Of a stretch of 64,000 nucleotides of DNA, positions 9,263 through 16,963 are shown in pieces. The translations under genes and the position numbers were made by a program. Under the pieces are notes generated by a model, which did not search any database, was not told where the DNA came from, and was given only the letters and a program-made list of their open reading frames with translations. Each line of letters starts with the position of its first letter. The stretch's first letter is position 1. The DNA comes from Rhizobium vallis (GTDB lineage Bacteria > Pseudomonadota > Alphaproteobacteria > Rhizobiales > Rhizobiaceae), in assembly GCF_003985155.1 (NCBI RefSeq), contig NZ_ML133699.1, positions 83,256-147,255 on the forward strand, written 5' to 3'.

Positions 9263-10327
9263 ATGCCACGGCTTAGCCCCGCTCCGCGCGCAGTGCCGCT
9301 TGCCTCCACCGCGCTCGGAGTTTCCCTGGTGTTACTGTTCACGATCGCCGCACTCGGGGGCGCTGTCAGGAATGGTATCACGGATCCTGATTTGAAGACG
9401 GTCAGCCTATGGCTGATCGTCGTTGCCATGGCAGCAGGAGCGCTGGTACTGCTTATGGCATGTTGGTCGATGACCCTGGCACTGCGCGCAAGCCGTCAGA
9501 CGCGCGCCGATGACGTTCTGGCAGCGCGCTCCTCCGCGGCCGCCTCGCGCCAAGACGCATTGATCGCATTTGGCTTCACTCTCGCAGTACTTGCCGTTTT
9601 CTGCTTCTTGCAGCTGCTGTTGCAGAATGATGGCAAGCTCCAGCAGACCTTCCTCCAATGGCAACTGATGCGCGAAAGCGCTGTTGACGTGCTCCAGGCT
9701 TTCGCCGTCAACGTTAAGCTGGCGCTTATCTCGCAGATTTTGGTGCTGGTAATCGGGTTGGTCCTTGCCGTGGCACGCATGGCTCCCGGGAAGGCCGGCG
9801 CTCCGATCCGCTTCATGGCTGTTGCCTATATCGACCTTATGCGCGCAGTACCGGCGATCATAGTGCTCTATCTTATCGGGTTTGGTTTGCCTCTGACCAA
9901 CTTGCCTGTCCTTGCAAGCCTGTCCCCGGACTGGTTCGCAATCATCGCTCTGACGCTCACATACAGCGCCTATGTTGCGGAAATCTATCGCTCGGGGATA
10001 GCTTCCATTCATCCGTCGCAATGGTCTGCCAGCCGCTCCCTTGGCTTCAGTTACATTCAAACGCTCCGATGGTTCATCTTGCCTCAGGCCATCCGCCTCG
10101 TCGTCCCGCCGCTCCTGTCAGCATTTATCGCCCTCCAGAAGGACACGTCACTCGTCAATGTTATCGGAACACTGGATGCCTTCAACCAGGCGAAATTCTA
10201 CGCCTCTTCCAGCTTCAATCTATCCTCGGTGTCGGTCGTTGCGATTGTGTTCGTCGTCCTCACCATACCGCAGACCCGCTACGTCGATTGGAGACTAGCG
10301 CGGGCCAACAAGCGCTTGAGAGGTTGA
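9263..10327 (+). CDS. Polar amino acid ABC transporter permease
   Basis: A 354-residue inner-membrane protein. The C-terminal 220 residues are a His/Glu/Gln-type permease with DLMRAVPAIIVLYLI and the EAA loop (SLGFSYIQTLRWFILPQAI), then LQKDTSLVNVIG. The first 140 residues carry three more hydrophobic segments not present in the shortest members, as in longer permeases that work alone as a homodimer. That fits the absence of a second permease gene here. AAAGGA precedes the ATG. It lies 17 bases after the binding-protein stop and one base before the ATPase start. Confidence 0.85.
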   Translation: MPRLSPAPRAVPLASTALGVSLVLLFTIAALGGAVRNGITDPDLKTVSLWLIVVAMAAGALVLLMACWSMTLALRASRQTRADDVLAARSSAAASRQDALIAFGFTLAVLAVFCFLQLLLQNDGKLQQTFLQWQLMRESAVDVLQAFAVNVKLALISQILVLVIGLVLAVARMAPGKAGAPIRFMAVAYIDLMRAVPAIIVLYLIGFGLPLTNLPVLASLSPDWFAIIALTLTYSAYVAEIYRSGIASIHPSQWSASRSLGFSYIQTLRWFILPQAIRLVVPPLLSAFIALQKDTSLVNVIGTLDAFNQAKFYASSSFNLSSVSVVAIVFVVLTIPQTRYVDWRLARANKRLRG

Positions 10328-10328
10328 A

Positions 10329-11072
10329 ATGGCATTCATCCAAATCGATGACCTTCGAAAAAGCTACGGCGAGCACGAGGTTCTGAAAGGTATCAACCTA
10401 GAGGTCGATCGGCACCAAGTCGTCACTCTGATAGGTGCTTCGGGTTCAGGAAAGAGTACTCTGTTGAGGTGCCTGAACGCACTGGATCCAATCGACAATG
10501 GACAAATACGAGTTGACGACGACGTTGTTTCCGGGCCCGGCGTTGACCTGAACAAGCTTCGTCGCAAAGTTGGCATGGTGTTCCAGTCTTTCAACTTGTT
10601 CCCACACCTGACTGTCGAGGAGAACATCGTCACCGGGCCGATCAAGCTCCTGAAACAATCGCGCGAAAAGGCACGGGCGCGAGCTGTAGAGTTACTTGAA
10701 CGGGTCAATCTGGGGCATCGCGCGAAATATTACCCGGACCAGCTATCAGGTGGCCAACAACAGCGGGTTGCGATCGTGCGTGCGATCGCGATGGAGCCGG
10801 AGGCCCTGTTGTTGGACGAGATTACGTCTGCACTCGATCCAGAACTTGTCGCAGAGGTTCTCGATATTCTTCGTGATCTGGCGACGGAAGGGATGACGAT
10901 GATCCTCGCTACCCACGAAATGCAGTTTGCAAAAGAAGTCTCAAACCTCGTCGTTTTTCTAGAGCAAGGCAGGCTCCTCGAGGCCGGACCACCGGCACAA
11001 ATATTCGGTTCGCCGACACAGGAACGGACGCGCGCATTCCTGAAACAAATCATCGAGGCGGGGCGTCTTTAA
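10329..11072 (+). CDS. Polar amino acid ABC transporter ATPase
   Basis: A 247-residue GlnQ-type ATPase. Walker A is GASGSGKST near residue 37, the Q-loop is VFQSFNLFPHLT, the signature is LSGGQQQR, and the H-loop is ATHEM. Walker B reads LLLDEITSALDPE. Nearly all relatives have proline where this protein has isoleucine (DEPTSALD), an unusual change next to the catalytic glutamate. The gene starts one base after the permease stop and ends the operon. Immediately downstream the sequence turns into decayed insertion-sequence DNA, so this operon sits at the edge of a rearranged zone. Confidence 0.88.
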   Translation: MAFIQIDDLRKSYGEHEVLKGINLEVDRHQVVTLIGASGSGKSTLLRCLNALDPIDNGQIRVDDDVVSGPGVDLNKLRRKVGMVFQSFNLFPHLTVEENIVTGPIKLLKQSREKARARAVELLERVNLGHRAKYYPDQLSGGQQQRVAIVRAIAMEPEALLLDEITSALDPELVAEVLDILRDLATEGMTMILATHEMQFAKEVSNLVVFLEQGRLLEAGPPAQIFGSPTQERTRAFLKQIIEAGRL

Positions 11073-11084
11073 ACGTGGCGCCAC

Positions 11085-11562
11085 TGGGGAAGTTTGGTAA
11101 CGCTGTCCTTTGTGGCACCATCCAGTGCGCTTGGTCAGTTTGGTGCTGGTTGAAGTCTCGTCGATAAAGATGAGCCGAGCTAATGCTTTGTTGAAGAAGC
11201 GTCGGCGTCGCTCGATCTACAGGTCACGGGCGCGCGCGATCTCCGGTCGCAGTTGTTCGGTAGCCATCAGGGCTTTTCTGATTGCTCAGCCCAAGCCGTT
11301 GGAGAAACCGGCCAATCGGGGCGCGATGGACCATCACACCGCGCCCCGCCAGTTCGGCGCACAATTCGTTCAGCGTCACATCGCCATTGCCGGCAACATG
11401 CGCGGCAATCCACTCGCTATGCGCCCTCAATTTACCACCGCCTGGGGCATGACCTGCGTGGCCGGCGCGACAGAGCCCTACAACCGCTGCAGGATCATCA
11501 TCTTGCTGACGAACCGCGGTGAAACCCTCCCTCCTTCCATGGCCAGGTGAATCAGTCTTCAA
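11085..11562 (-). pseudogene. Decayed IS630-family transposase fragment
   Basis: On the minus strand two frames together give an IS630-type transposase. The first frame, about 11,262-11,450, holds the second helix-turn-helix (DVTLNELCAELAGRG, then APIGRFLQRLGLS). After a frame change near 11,270 a second frame reads MATEQLRPEIARARDL, stop, IERRRRFFNKALARL, then IFIDETSTSTKLTKRTGW, which is the first catalytic aspartate block (IDET) of the DDE domain. The internal TAG replaces a tryptophan codon. The match fades near 11,085, so the C-terminal half, with the remaining catalytic residues, is missing. No terminal inverted repeats are evident. It is dead and marks an old insertion. Confidence 0.72.
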
Positions 11563-11630
11563 TGGAATCCTTAATCACGTAAGCTGCGACACGCTCTAGT
11601 CGCTTCGCTCTACGGGCGATGCCCCGATGA

Positions 11631-12072
11631 ATGTCGGATGATGAGTTACGGCGGAATAGTGACGTCCTTGCGAATCCGGCGACCGTCGAGCTGTGCATGG
11701 CCATCGACGGGCATGTTGCAATGCAGAGACAGGGAACAATTGCGGGTCGCGTTTTCGGCGTTCCCTCCGTCGAGATCTCTACGATAGCGGCAGTGGGCGG
11801 TTCAATCGCCGAATGGATGATGGCGGAATAGTTCACGTCGGTCCGAAGAGCGCAGGACCCGAGCCCAGACCTGCTTGTCATGGGCGAGGCGGAACGCTTC
11901 CCACATAGACGGATGCCAACCTCGTTCGAGGCCTTCTCGACAAGGCGACCTTTGGAGGCGGTCATCTTACGCTCAATGAAGTGGCTGGACGTAAAGCGAT
12001 TGCCAATGAGATTGCGAGCCCTCTCGGTTTACCGCAAGGCGGCTTGCTTATCGAGTTCGATCGAGCGTGACC
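11631..12072 (+). pseudogene. Remnant of a hydantoinase-A (HyuA)-type gene
   Basis: Pieces of a HyuA/oxoprolinase-like protein appear in order in three plus-strand frames. The first (to about 11,800) includes GRVFGVPSVEISTIAAVGG. The second (about 11,790-11,905) includes MDDGGIVHVGPKSAGPEPRP and then ACHGRGGT. The third (about 11,913-12,065) includes DANLVRGLLDKATFGGGHL and LNEVAGRKAIANEIA. In intact hydantoinase-A proteins these segments form one continuous C-terminal region of the catalytic half, so at least two frameshifts have broken it, and the N-terminal part is gone. Together with the neighbouring transposase scrap it indicates deletion and decay at this spot. Confidence 0.65.
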
Positions 12073-12189
12073 TGCAGAAGGGGGCGGGAAGATAGGCCCG
12101 CCTCTTCACCTTCCGAGAAGCGGGCGATTGAAATTCTGGCTAAACAACGTGTGGCGCCGGACCGCCGAAATCCACCGAAGCGACGGACG

Positions 12190-12912
12190 TTACCGAATGT
12201 CGCTCACGTTGAAGTCCTCTCCGCCCAATAGAAGTTCTGGCCTTTCACGGCGCAAAATCTCGATTGAAGGGAACGTGCTGTCGAGCTGAATCTGAAAGAC
12301 CTTGGCGATACCTTCCTCGTCGCGGGCTCGCAAGCTCTCATACATCTGCTCGTGCTCCTCGAGGACCATGAAAAACTGCTGCTCCAAAGCAAAGGCTTGG
12401 CGGCGAACGCGATCGAGTTGCCCAGTTGAGTAGTGAATGGTCTGCCAGACTTCGCCAAAGCCAGCACAACGGCAGATGATGTGGTGAAACTCGTTGTCTA
12501 GTGCGAAGAACTCGTCGACCTCCTTGCGCTCGGCCGCAGCCCGCTGCTTGAAAAGGGCAAGCTCGAACTCCTTCTCAAACTGAGACTGAAAATTCCTGGC
12601 AGCCAGACGTGTCACCCGCATCTCGAGCGTATCGCGCACGAGCTGACCCTGAAGGACTTCTCGTAATACGATCCTGTTGACGAAGGTTCCGTCGCTCGGA
12701 ACAATCTTGATCAGGTTTTCCTTCGCAAGTTGGAGAATGGCTTCGCGGAGCGGCGTCCTGGAAATCTCGAGCTGAGCGCAGATGTCTTTTTCGTTGAGCG
12801 CACTCTCTGGAAGCAATTGCAGCGATATGATCGCATTGCGTAGCAGTTCGTAGACTTGCGAGGATTTGGAAAATCGGCTGTCGAGCTGGTCGGCGCTAAA
12901 TACGGGCTGCAT
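12190..12912 (-). CDS. GntR-family (FCD) regulator, copy 1 of a paralogous pair
   Basis: A 240-residue repressor with a winged helix in residues 15-85 (SKSSQVYELLRNAIISLQL, then LEISRTPLREAILQLAKENL) and an FCD ligand domain with the metal-site pattern DNEFHHIICRCAG. It is plainly a paralogue of the GntR gene at 15,069-15,803. Both proteins share the opening SKSSQVYELLR, the SRTPLREAILQLA helix, the VNRI and EVLQGQLVRDT segments and the QLDSTFPSIEIL/DIL tail. An ATACCAGTAT palindrome lies 65 bases upstream. It probably senses an intermediate of the neighbouring AroE-like/enolase or kinase/lyase pathway. Confidence 0.86.
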   Translation of the reverse strand: MQPVFSADQLDSRFSKSSQVYELLRNAIISLQLLPESALNEKDICAQLEISRTPLREAILQLAKENLIKIVPSDGTFVNRIVLREVLQGQLVRDTLEMRVTRLAARNFQSQFEKEFELALFKQRAAAERKEVDEFFALDNEFHHIICRCAGFGEVWQTIHYSTGQLDRVRRQAFALEQQFFMVLEEHEQMYESLRARDEEGIAKVFQIQLDSTFPSIEILRRERPELLLGGEDFNVSDIR

Positions 12913-12976
12913 CCTTGCGGTGGTCCTTGCGAAGTCGTGTCAATCTTGACGGTAGTTATAGTCTGGAAACTTCGAA

Positions 12977-12986
12977 ATACCAGTAT
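12977..12986. promoter_or_regulatory. Putative FCD-GntR operator ATACCAGTAT
   Basis: A perfect ATAC-CA-GTAT palindrome in the leader of GntR copy 1. The same ATAYCARTAT pattern occurs twice in front of GntR copy 2 and the divergent kinase operon (15,856-15,884). Sharing between two paralogous regulators makes it a good operator candidate. The assignment is inferred. Confidence 0.45.
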
Positions 12987-12997
12987 ATCAAGCCGAA

Positions 12998-13023
12998 CCC
13001 CGGCGCACCGCGGTGTGCCGGGG
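12998..13023. terminator. GC-rich hairpin between AroE-like gene and GntR copy 1
   Basis: Two 13-base arms (12,998-13,010 and 13,011-13,023) pair with a single G-U mismatch and almost no loop. TTTT follows on the plus strand and AAAA precedes it on the minus strand. It lies 32 bases beyond the stop of the AroE-like gene and before the GntR gene on the same strand, so it may end or reduce read-through. Confidence 0.45.
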
Positions 13024-13054
13024 TTTTGGCTCATTTGACTGCCTGAGTGCCCTT

Positions 13055-13861
13055 TCAGGGGATGTCTTCGCCAATCACGAAACGGAAAAGCAGGTCGATC
13101 TGTCCATCCAGCATGTCGGTGCCCGAGGTCACCTCGCACCCGCGCGCAAGTGCGTCTTCCATGAATGGCGTCACCGCAGGCTTGGTGATCACATCTGCCA
13201 CAAGTGTTCCAGGCCTAACGCCATCAAGGTTGACCGGGAGGGGATCGCCCACGCGAAGGCCCATCGAAGTTGCGTTGACCACTATGTCATACCCGCCTAC
13301 GCTTTGTGGGGTCGAGCGTTTGACGCGGCCCGGATAAAAATGATCGAGGCTTTCGCACAGTTTTCCAAGCGTTTCCTCGTTCTTGTCGTAGATCGCAACG
13401 GATTCCACTCCGGCGTCGAGAAGGCTGACAGCTATCGACGATCCGGCCCCGCCGGCTCCGGCCATGTAGACCTTCTTGCCCGATACGACGTGGCCATGGT
13501 TCTCGAGTCCCTTGACGAAACCCGGGCCGTCGAAGTTGTCGCCATGCCAGGTACCGTCCGGCTTCCTTCGCATGATGTTGACGACACCGAGCTTCTCGGC
13601 CCGAGACGAGAGTGATGTGCAATGGCTCACACACGCGATCTTGTGCGGCACGGTGATCAGAACGCTGTCCAGGTTCTGGATACCGTCGAAACCTTGAAGG
13701 ACCGCCGGGAGGTCCGTTTTCGAGACGTGAAGTGGCAGCATTACCCCGTTGAAGCCAGCGTCCGACATTTTTTGAGAAATGAGAGTGGGGCCGATGACCT
13801 GGGCGATAGGATCGCCGATCAGGAAGTGAATGCGGGTGCTGCTGTCTACGGTGAGTTCCAT
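13055..13861 (-). CDS. Shikimate-dehydrogenase-like (AroE family) oxidoreductase
   Basis: A 268-residue AroE-family protein. The N-terminal substrate domain has the catalytic lysine in VPHK (about residue 72) and the aspartate in GDNFDG (about residue 108). The Rossmann half has AGAGGAGSSIAVSLLDAG and NATSMGL. In true shikimate dehydrogenases the first loop carries two serines that hold the shikimate carboxylate (pattern HSxSP). Here that loop reads IAQVIGP, with no serine, so the acid-binding contact is missing. With its place in a catabolic operon next to an enolase-superfamily gene, this argues for a different substrate, such as a sugar acid or a quinate-like compound. It starts 23 bases after the enolase-superfamily stop. 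Confidence 0.82.
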   Translation of the reverse strand: MELTVDSSTRIHFLIGDPIAQVIGPTLISQKMSDAGFNGVMLPLHVSKTDLPAVLQGFDGIQNLDSVLITVPHKIACVSHCTSLSSRAEKLGVVNIMRRKPDGTWHGDNFDGPGFVKGLENHGHVVSGKKVYMAGAGGAGSSIAVSLLDAGVESVAIYDKNEETLGKLCESLDHFYPGRVKRSTPQSVGGYDIVVNATSMGLRVGDPLPVNLDGVRPGTLVADVITKPAVTPFMEDALARGCEVTSGTDMLDGQIDLLFRFVIGEDIP

Positions 13862-13883
13862 GAGTTCCTCTTTCTATGAGCGG

Positions 13884-15035
13884 CTATTGGCGGTCGACGA
13901 AGCTGCGGGATTTGGTGAAAGGTGAGAGACGCTCCGCGTCGAGGTCGAGGCCTGTGCCCGGCTTGTCGGGGACATCGATCGTCCCGTCGGAGTTCACCGC
14001 AACCTTTCCACCTAGCTCCATCAGGGCGTTCGGTGTCGGATCGATTTCGAAAGTCGGCATGGGAAAACCGTAACCCCGTCCCTTCGGCGCTAGGGCCGCG
14101 AGCTGCAGGGAAGTGGCGTGAATAACGGAGGTGCTCCAAACGTGTGGAACCACGGGCAATCCATGGGCCTCACCCAGCGCGGCGATCCGCATGTACTCGG
14201 TCACTCCGCCGCATAGGGCGACGTCCGGCTGCACGACAGCCAGTGCGTTTGCCGCGATCAGGTCTTTGAAGCGGCGGACGCCCGCCAAGGATTCGCCGGC
14301 GGCGATAGGCGTCGCGCTTCGGGTGCCAAGTTCCGCATATCCCTCGGTGTCATCTGGCTGCAGTGGCTCCTCGGCGAAGAGAATTCCGAAAGCGGGTAAC
14401 TCACCCAAAATGCGACCGGCGTCCAGGCGCGTAAGGCCTTGGTTGAAGTCGACCATGACAGGAAGGTCATCGCCGAACCTCATGCGGATCTGTTCAAGAA
14501 CTTTCAGATCAGACCTGAAGTCGGCGCCAAGTCTCAGCTTCACCGCATTGAATCCGCGTGCGAGGTAGCCTTCGATCTCGGGAACCATGTCGGCGTAGGG
14601 ATCGCTTCCGGTCTTGAGAAATGGTCCACTTGCATAAGTCGGCAGGGATGATTGGACCGCACCTCCGAGACGCCGCGCTAGGCTCATATCCTCGATCCGG
14701 GCGGCAACATCCCAAATTGCCATATCAAGCGCCGATATCGCCATGTGCGTTATCCCGCTGCGGTCTCGACCCAGAAGGCGGATCATCGAGTCCCAGATGG
14801 CGCGCGGCGCGGAGGCGTCTGCACCTAGAATTGCTGGTCCGATGCTTCCCGTGATGATGGTTTCGGCCGCTAGTGGCTGAGCCCATGTCTCTCCCCAACC
14901 AGTCTTGCCGCCTGCCGTCACCGACACAATCAGCGCAGCCCGTTCCCGGAAGACGCTGATGGAATTCGCCAGCGGCTCGGGCATTGGCCATCGAACCTGG
15001 AAGCAATCGATACGTTCGATGCTGGGTACTGTCAT
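13884..15035 (-). CDS. Mandelate racemase/muconate lactonizing-type enolase superfamily enzyme
   Basis: A 383-residue enzyme with the enolase-superfamily capping domain (residues 1-130) and barrel. The catalytic KxR is in VKLRLG (K166, R168). The metal ligands are in VDFNQG (D196), AEEP (E222/223) and AAGES (E248), and a late-barrel histidine is in VPHVW (H298). This places it in the MR/MLE group, which abstracts a proton next to a carboxylate to racemise, cycloisomerise or dehydrate acids. GAGGAGG precedes the ATG. It sits between a GntR regulator and the AroE-like gene on one strand, so a two-step acid degradation is plausible. The substrate is not determinable by eye. Confidence 0.85.
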   Translation of the reverse strand: MTVPSIERIDCFQVRWPMPEPLANSISVFRERAALIVSVTAGGKTGWGETWAQPLAAETIITGSIGPAILGADASAPRAIWDSMIRLLGRDRSGITHMAISALDMAIWDVAARIEDMSLARRLGGAVQSSLPTYASGPFLKTGSDPYADMVPEIEGYLARGFNAVKLRLGADFRSDLKVLEQIRMRFGDDLPVMVDFNQGLTRLDAGRILGELPAFGILFAEEPLQPDDTEGYAELGTRSATPIAAGESLAGVRRFKDLIAANALAVVQPDVALCGGVTEYMRIAALGEAHGLPVVPHVWSTSVIHATSLQLAALAPKGRGYGFPMPTFEIDPTPNALMELGGKVAVNSDGTIDVPDKPGTGLDLDAERLSPFTKSRSFVDRQ

Positions 15036-15068
15036 GAAAACCTCCTCAGATAGTTTGTGCCACGCTCC

Positions 15069-15803
15069 CTAGCGGATCAGCGCGATATCGAAGTCCGCTT
15101 CCGCTCCGGCAACGACATCGGGACGCTCACGAAGCAGAATGTCGATTGAGGGGAAGGTGCTATCGAGCTGCACCTGGAAGATCTCGGCGACCCCGTCTTC
15201 ATCGCGGGTCCGGAGCTTCTCGTACATGGCGGCATGCTCGTCGTAGACGGCCGAGTAGTGGGCTTCGAGAGAGAAGGCGAGCCGTCGGCAGCGATCGAGC
15301 TGTCCAGTTGCCCCGTGGATGGTCTGCCAGGCTTCAGGAAAGCCCGCGCACTGGCAGATGAGACGGTGAAATTCGTTATCGAGCGCGAAGAACTCGTCCA
15401 CATCCTGGCGTTTCGCCGCAGAGCTTTGCCGGAAGAGGGACAATTCGAAATCCTTCTCGAACGTGTCGCCGAAGTTCCTTGCCGCCAGACGGGTCAGCCG
15501 CATTTCGATTGTGTCCCGCACCAGTTGTCCCTGCAGCACTTCGCTGGGGATGATTCGGTTTACGAACGTTCCGTCGCTGGGGGCGATACGCACGAGGTTC
15601 TCAGTAGCGAGTTGAAGGATCGCTTCCCTAAGCGGGGTCCGGGACACACCCAGCTGCGCTGAGATTTCGCGTTCTAGGATCGGCGCGTCCGGCGCCAGCC
15701 GCAAGGAGATGATTGCCTCACGCAAAAGCTCGTAGACCTGGGAGGATTTCGACAGGCGCAGGTCCATCTGCTCCGGGTGAAACAGCGCAACTCCCTGGTC
15801 CAT
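15069..15803 (-). CDS. GntR-family (FCD) regulator, copy 2 of a paralogous pair
   Basis: A 244-residue repressor closely related to the one at 12,190-12,912. It has a winged helix (LSKSSQVYELLREAI, SRTPLREAILQLATENL), then an FCD domain with DNEFHRLICQCAGFPEAW. It starts 94 bases from the divergent kinase gene, and the gap contains two tandem palindromes of the ATAYCARTAT type, so it most likely represses both directions. Downstream on the same strand, 33 bases on, is the enolase-superfamily gene, so regulator, enolase and AroE-like gene form one operon. A local duplication of regulator genes is the simplest explanation for the two copies. Confidence 0.86.
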   Translation of the reverse strand: MDQGVALFHPEQMDLRLSKSSQVYELLREAIISLRLAPDAPILEREISAQLGVSRTPLREAILQLATENLVRIAPSDGTFVNRIIPSEVLQGQLVRDTIEMRLTRLAARNFGDTFEKDFELSLFRQSSAAKRQDVDEFFALDNEFHRLICQCAGFPEAWQTIHGATGQLDRCRRLAFSLEAHYSAVYDEHAAMYEKLRTRDEDGVAEIFQVQLDSTFPSIDILLRERPDVVAGAEADFDIALIR

Positions 15804-15855
15804 GATCGAGCTCCTCGAAGTTTTGATGAAAAATTAGTTGACGTCCTTGATGTTT

Positions 15856-15884
15856 ATATACCAATATATCGGCATATCAATATG
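15856..15884. promoter_or_regulatory. Two tandem palindromes, putative GntR operators
   Basis: ATATA-CCAA-TATAT (15,856-15,869) and CATAT-CA-ATATG (15,873-15,884) sit between the divergent GntR copy 2 and the kinase operon. Both contain ATAYCARTAT, also found in front of GntR copy 1. Their centres are about 16 bases apart, roughly one and a half helical turns. The AT-rich sequence would also overlap any promoter in this 94-base gap. Confidence 0.5.
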
Positions 15885-15897
15885 GGCGACCGCAATT

Positions 15898-16953
15898 ATG
15901 GCAATTCCGCAAGCTGCTTCGATCAACCCCGCGCTGACGGCTCGCTCCCAGCTCCTTTCAGAGGCTGAAGCCGTTGCAATCGCGAGTGGCTATTATGGCG
16001 TCGTAGCGGAAGCCCATCGTCTGTCAGGTGAGAAGGACAGCAACTTCCGTCTCGCGACGTCTTCTGGCGATGAGTACCTCCTCAAGGTCGTAAATCCTGG
16101 GGAGGCGCCTGATGTCACAAATCTTCACACGCTTGCCCTGATGCATGTTGCTGGACGGGATCCAGAATTGCCTGTCCAGCGCGTGGTGAAAACGCTTGAA
16201 GGGCTGCCTGAATTTCAGCTGCAGATATCGGAAGATGATGTTCGCACCGTGCGCCTGGTGACCTTCTCCAAAGGCCTGTTACAGCGGAAAGCGAAGCAGA
16301 CGCCAGCTCAGCGACACAACATCGGCACAATGCTCGCACGGTTACAAATTGCGCTCGCGGATTTCAGTCACCCGGCCGAGGACCACTTTTCCACCTGGGA
16401 TCTCAAGAACGTTCTCTCGCTCAAGGGGATGGTCGACGATCTCCCGACGTCCGGCGGCAAAGACGAGCTATATGCGTGGCTTTCTCTGTTCGAAAACGAC
16501 ATCCAACCGCACGTTCCTGCTCTAAGGGCCCAGCTAGTTCACAATGATCTGAACAGCGACAATATCGTCGTAGATCCCAATGACACGGATCAAGTGGCTG
16601 GCATCATTGACTTCGGCGACATGGTCAAGACGCCCGTGTTGTTCGATGTTGCTGTCGCTGCCGCCTACCAGTTGACCGAAGCAACCGATCCGCTGCAGGC
16701 GGCAATCGAATTCGTCCAGGGTTTCCATGCGCTTCGGGCCCTGACACCACACGAGATCGACCTGCTGTTTCGATCCGTCGTCGTGCGCATGGCGATGCGG
16801 ATCATCATCACTGAATGGCGCGCGGTGCGGTTTCCGGAAAACAGCCAATACATCCTGCGCAACACCCCCCAGGCATGGCGTCAGTTCCATCGCTTGGCCG
16901 ACATTTCAAACGAACAGGCGACGTCTGCGATCGCCGCAGCCCTTAACAAATAG
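15898..16953 (+). CDS. APH-fold kinase of amino-alcohol/hydroxylysine-kinase type
   Basis: A 351-residue protein with the aminoglycoside/choline kinase fold. VHNDLNSDNIVVD (about residue 215) is the catalytic loop with Asp and Asn, and GIIDFGDMV is the magnesium-binding DFG-like motif. Directly downstream lies a PLP enzyme of the phospho-lyase type. In vertebrates the related pair (hydroxylysine kinase and phosphohydroxylysine phospho-lyase) and in bacteria aminopropanol kinase/phospho-lyase pairs remove nitrogen and phosphate from an O-phosphorylated amino alcohol. I infer the same logic here. The start is uncertain: the ATG at 15,898 has only a weak ribosome site, and an upstream in-frame ATG at 15,838 would cover the operators. 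A second homologous pair is at 51,631-54,093. Confidence 0.78.
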   Translation: MAIPQAASINPALTARSQLLSEAEAVAIASGYYGVVAEAHRLSGEKDSNFRLATSSGDEYLLKVVNPGEAPDVTNLHTLALMHVAGRDPELPVQRVVKTLEGLPEFQLQISEDDVRTVRLVTFSKGLLQRKAKQTPAQRHNIGTMLARLQIALADFSHPAEDHFSTWDLKNVLSLKGMVDDLPTSGGKDELYAWLSLFENDIQPHVPALRAQLVHNDLNSDNIVVDPNDTDQVAGIIDFGDMVKTPVLFDVAVAAAYQLTEATDPLQAAIEFVQGFHALRALTPHEIDLLFRSVVVRMAMRIIITEWRAVRFPENSQYILRNTPQAWRQFHRLADISNEQATSAIAAALNK

Positions 16954-16963
16954 GAGAATTCCA

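Noticed and set aside
11112..11130. TGGCAC on the plus strand as a possible sigma-54 promoter
   Set aside because: No TTGC element at the right distance; the stretch is part of the decayed transposase.
11552..11965. 137-residue minus-strand frame opposite the hydantoinase remnant
   Set aside because: The plus-strand pieces match the hydantoinase-A family in order, so the minus-strand frame is a shadow.
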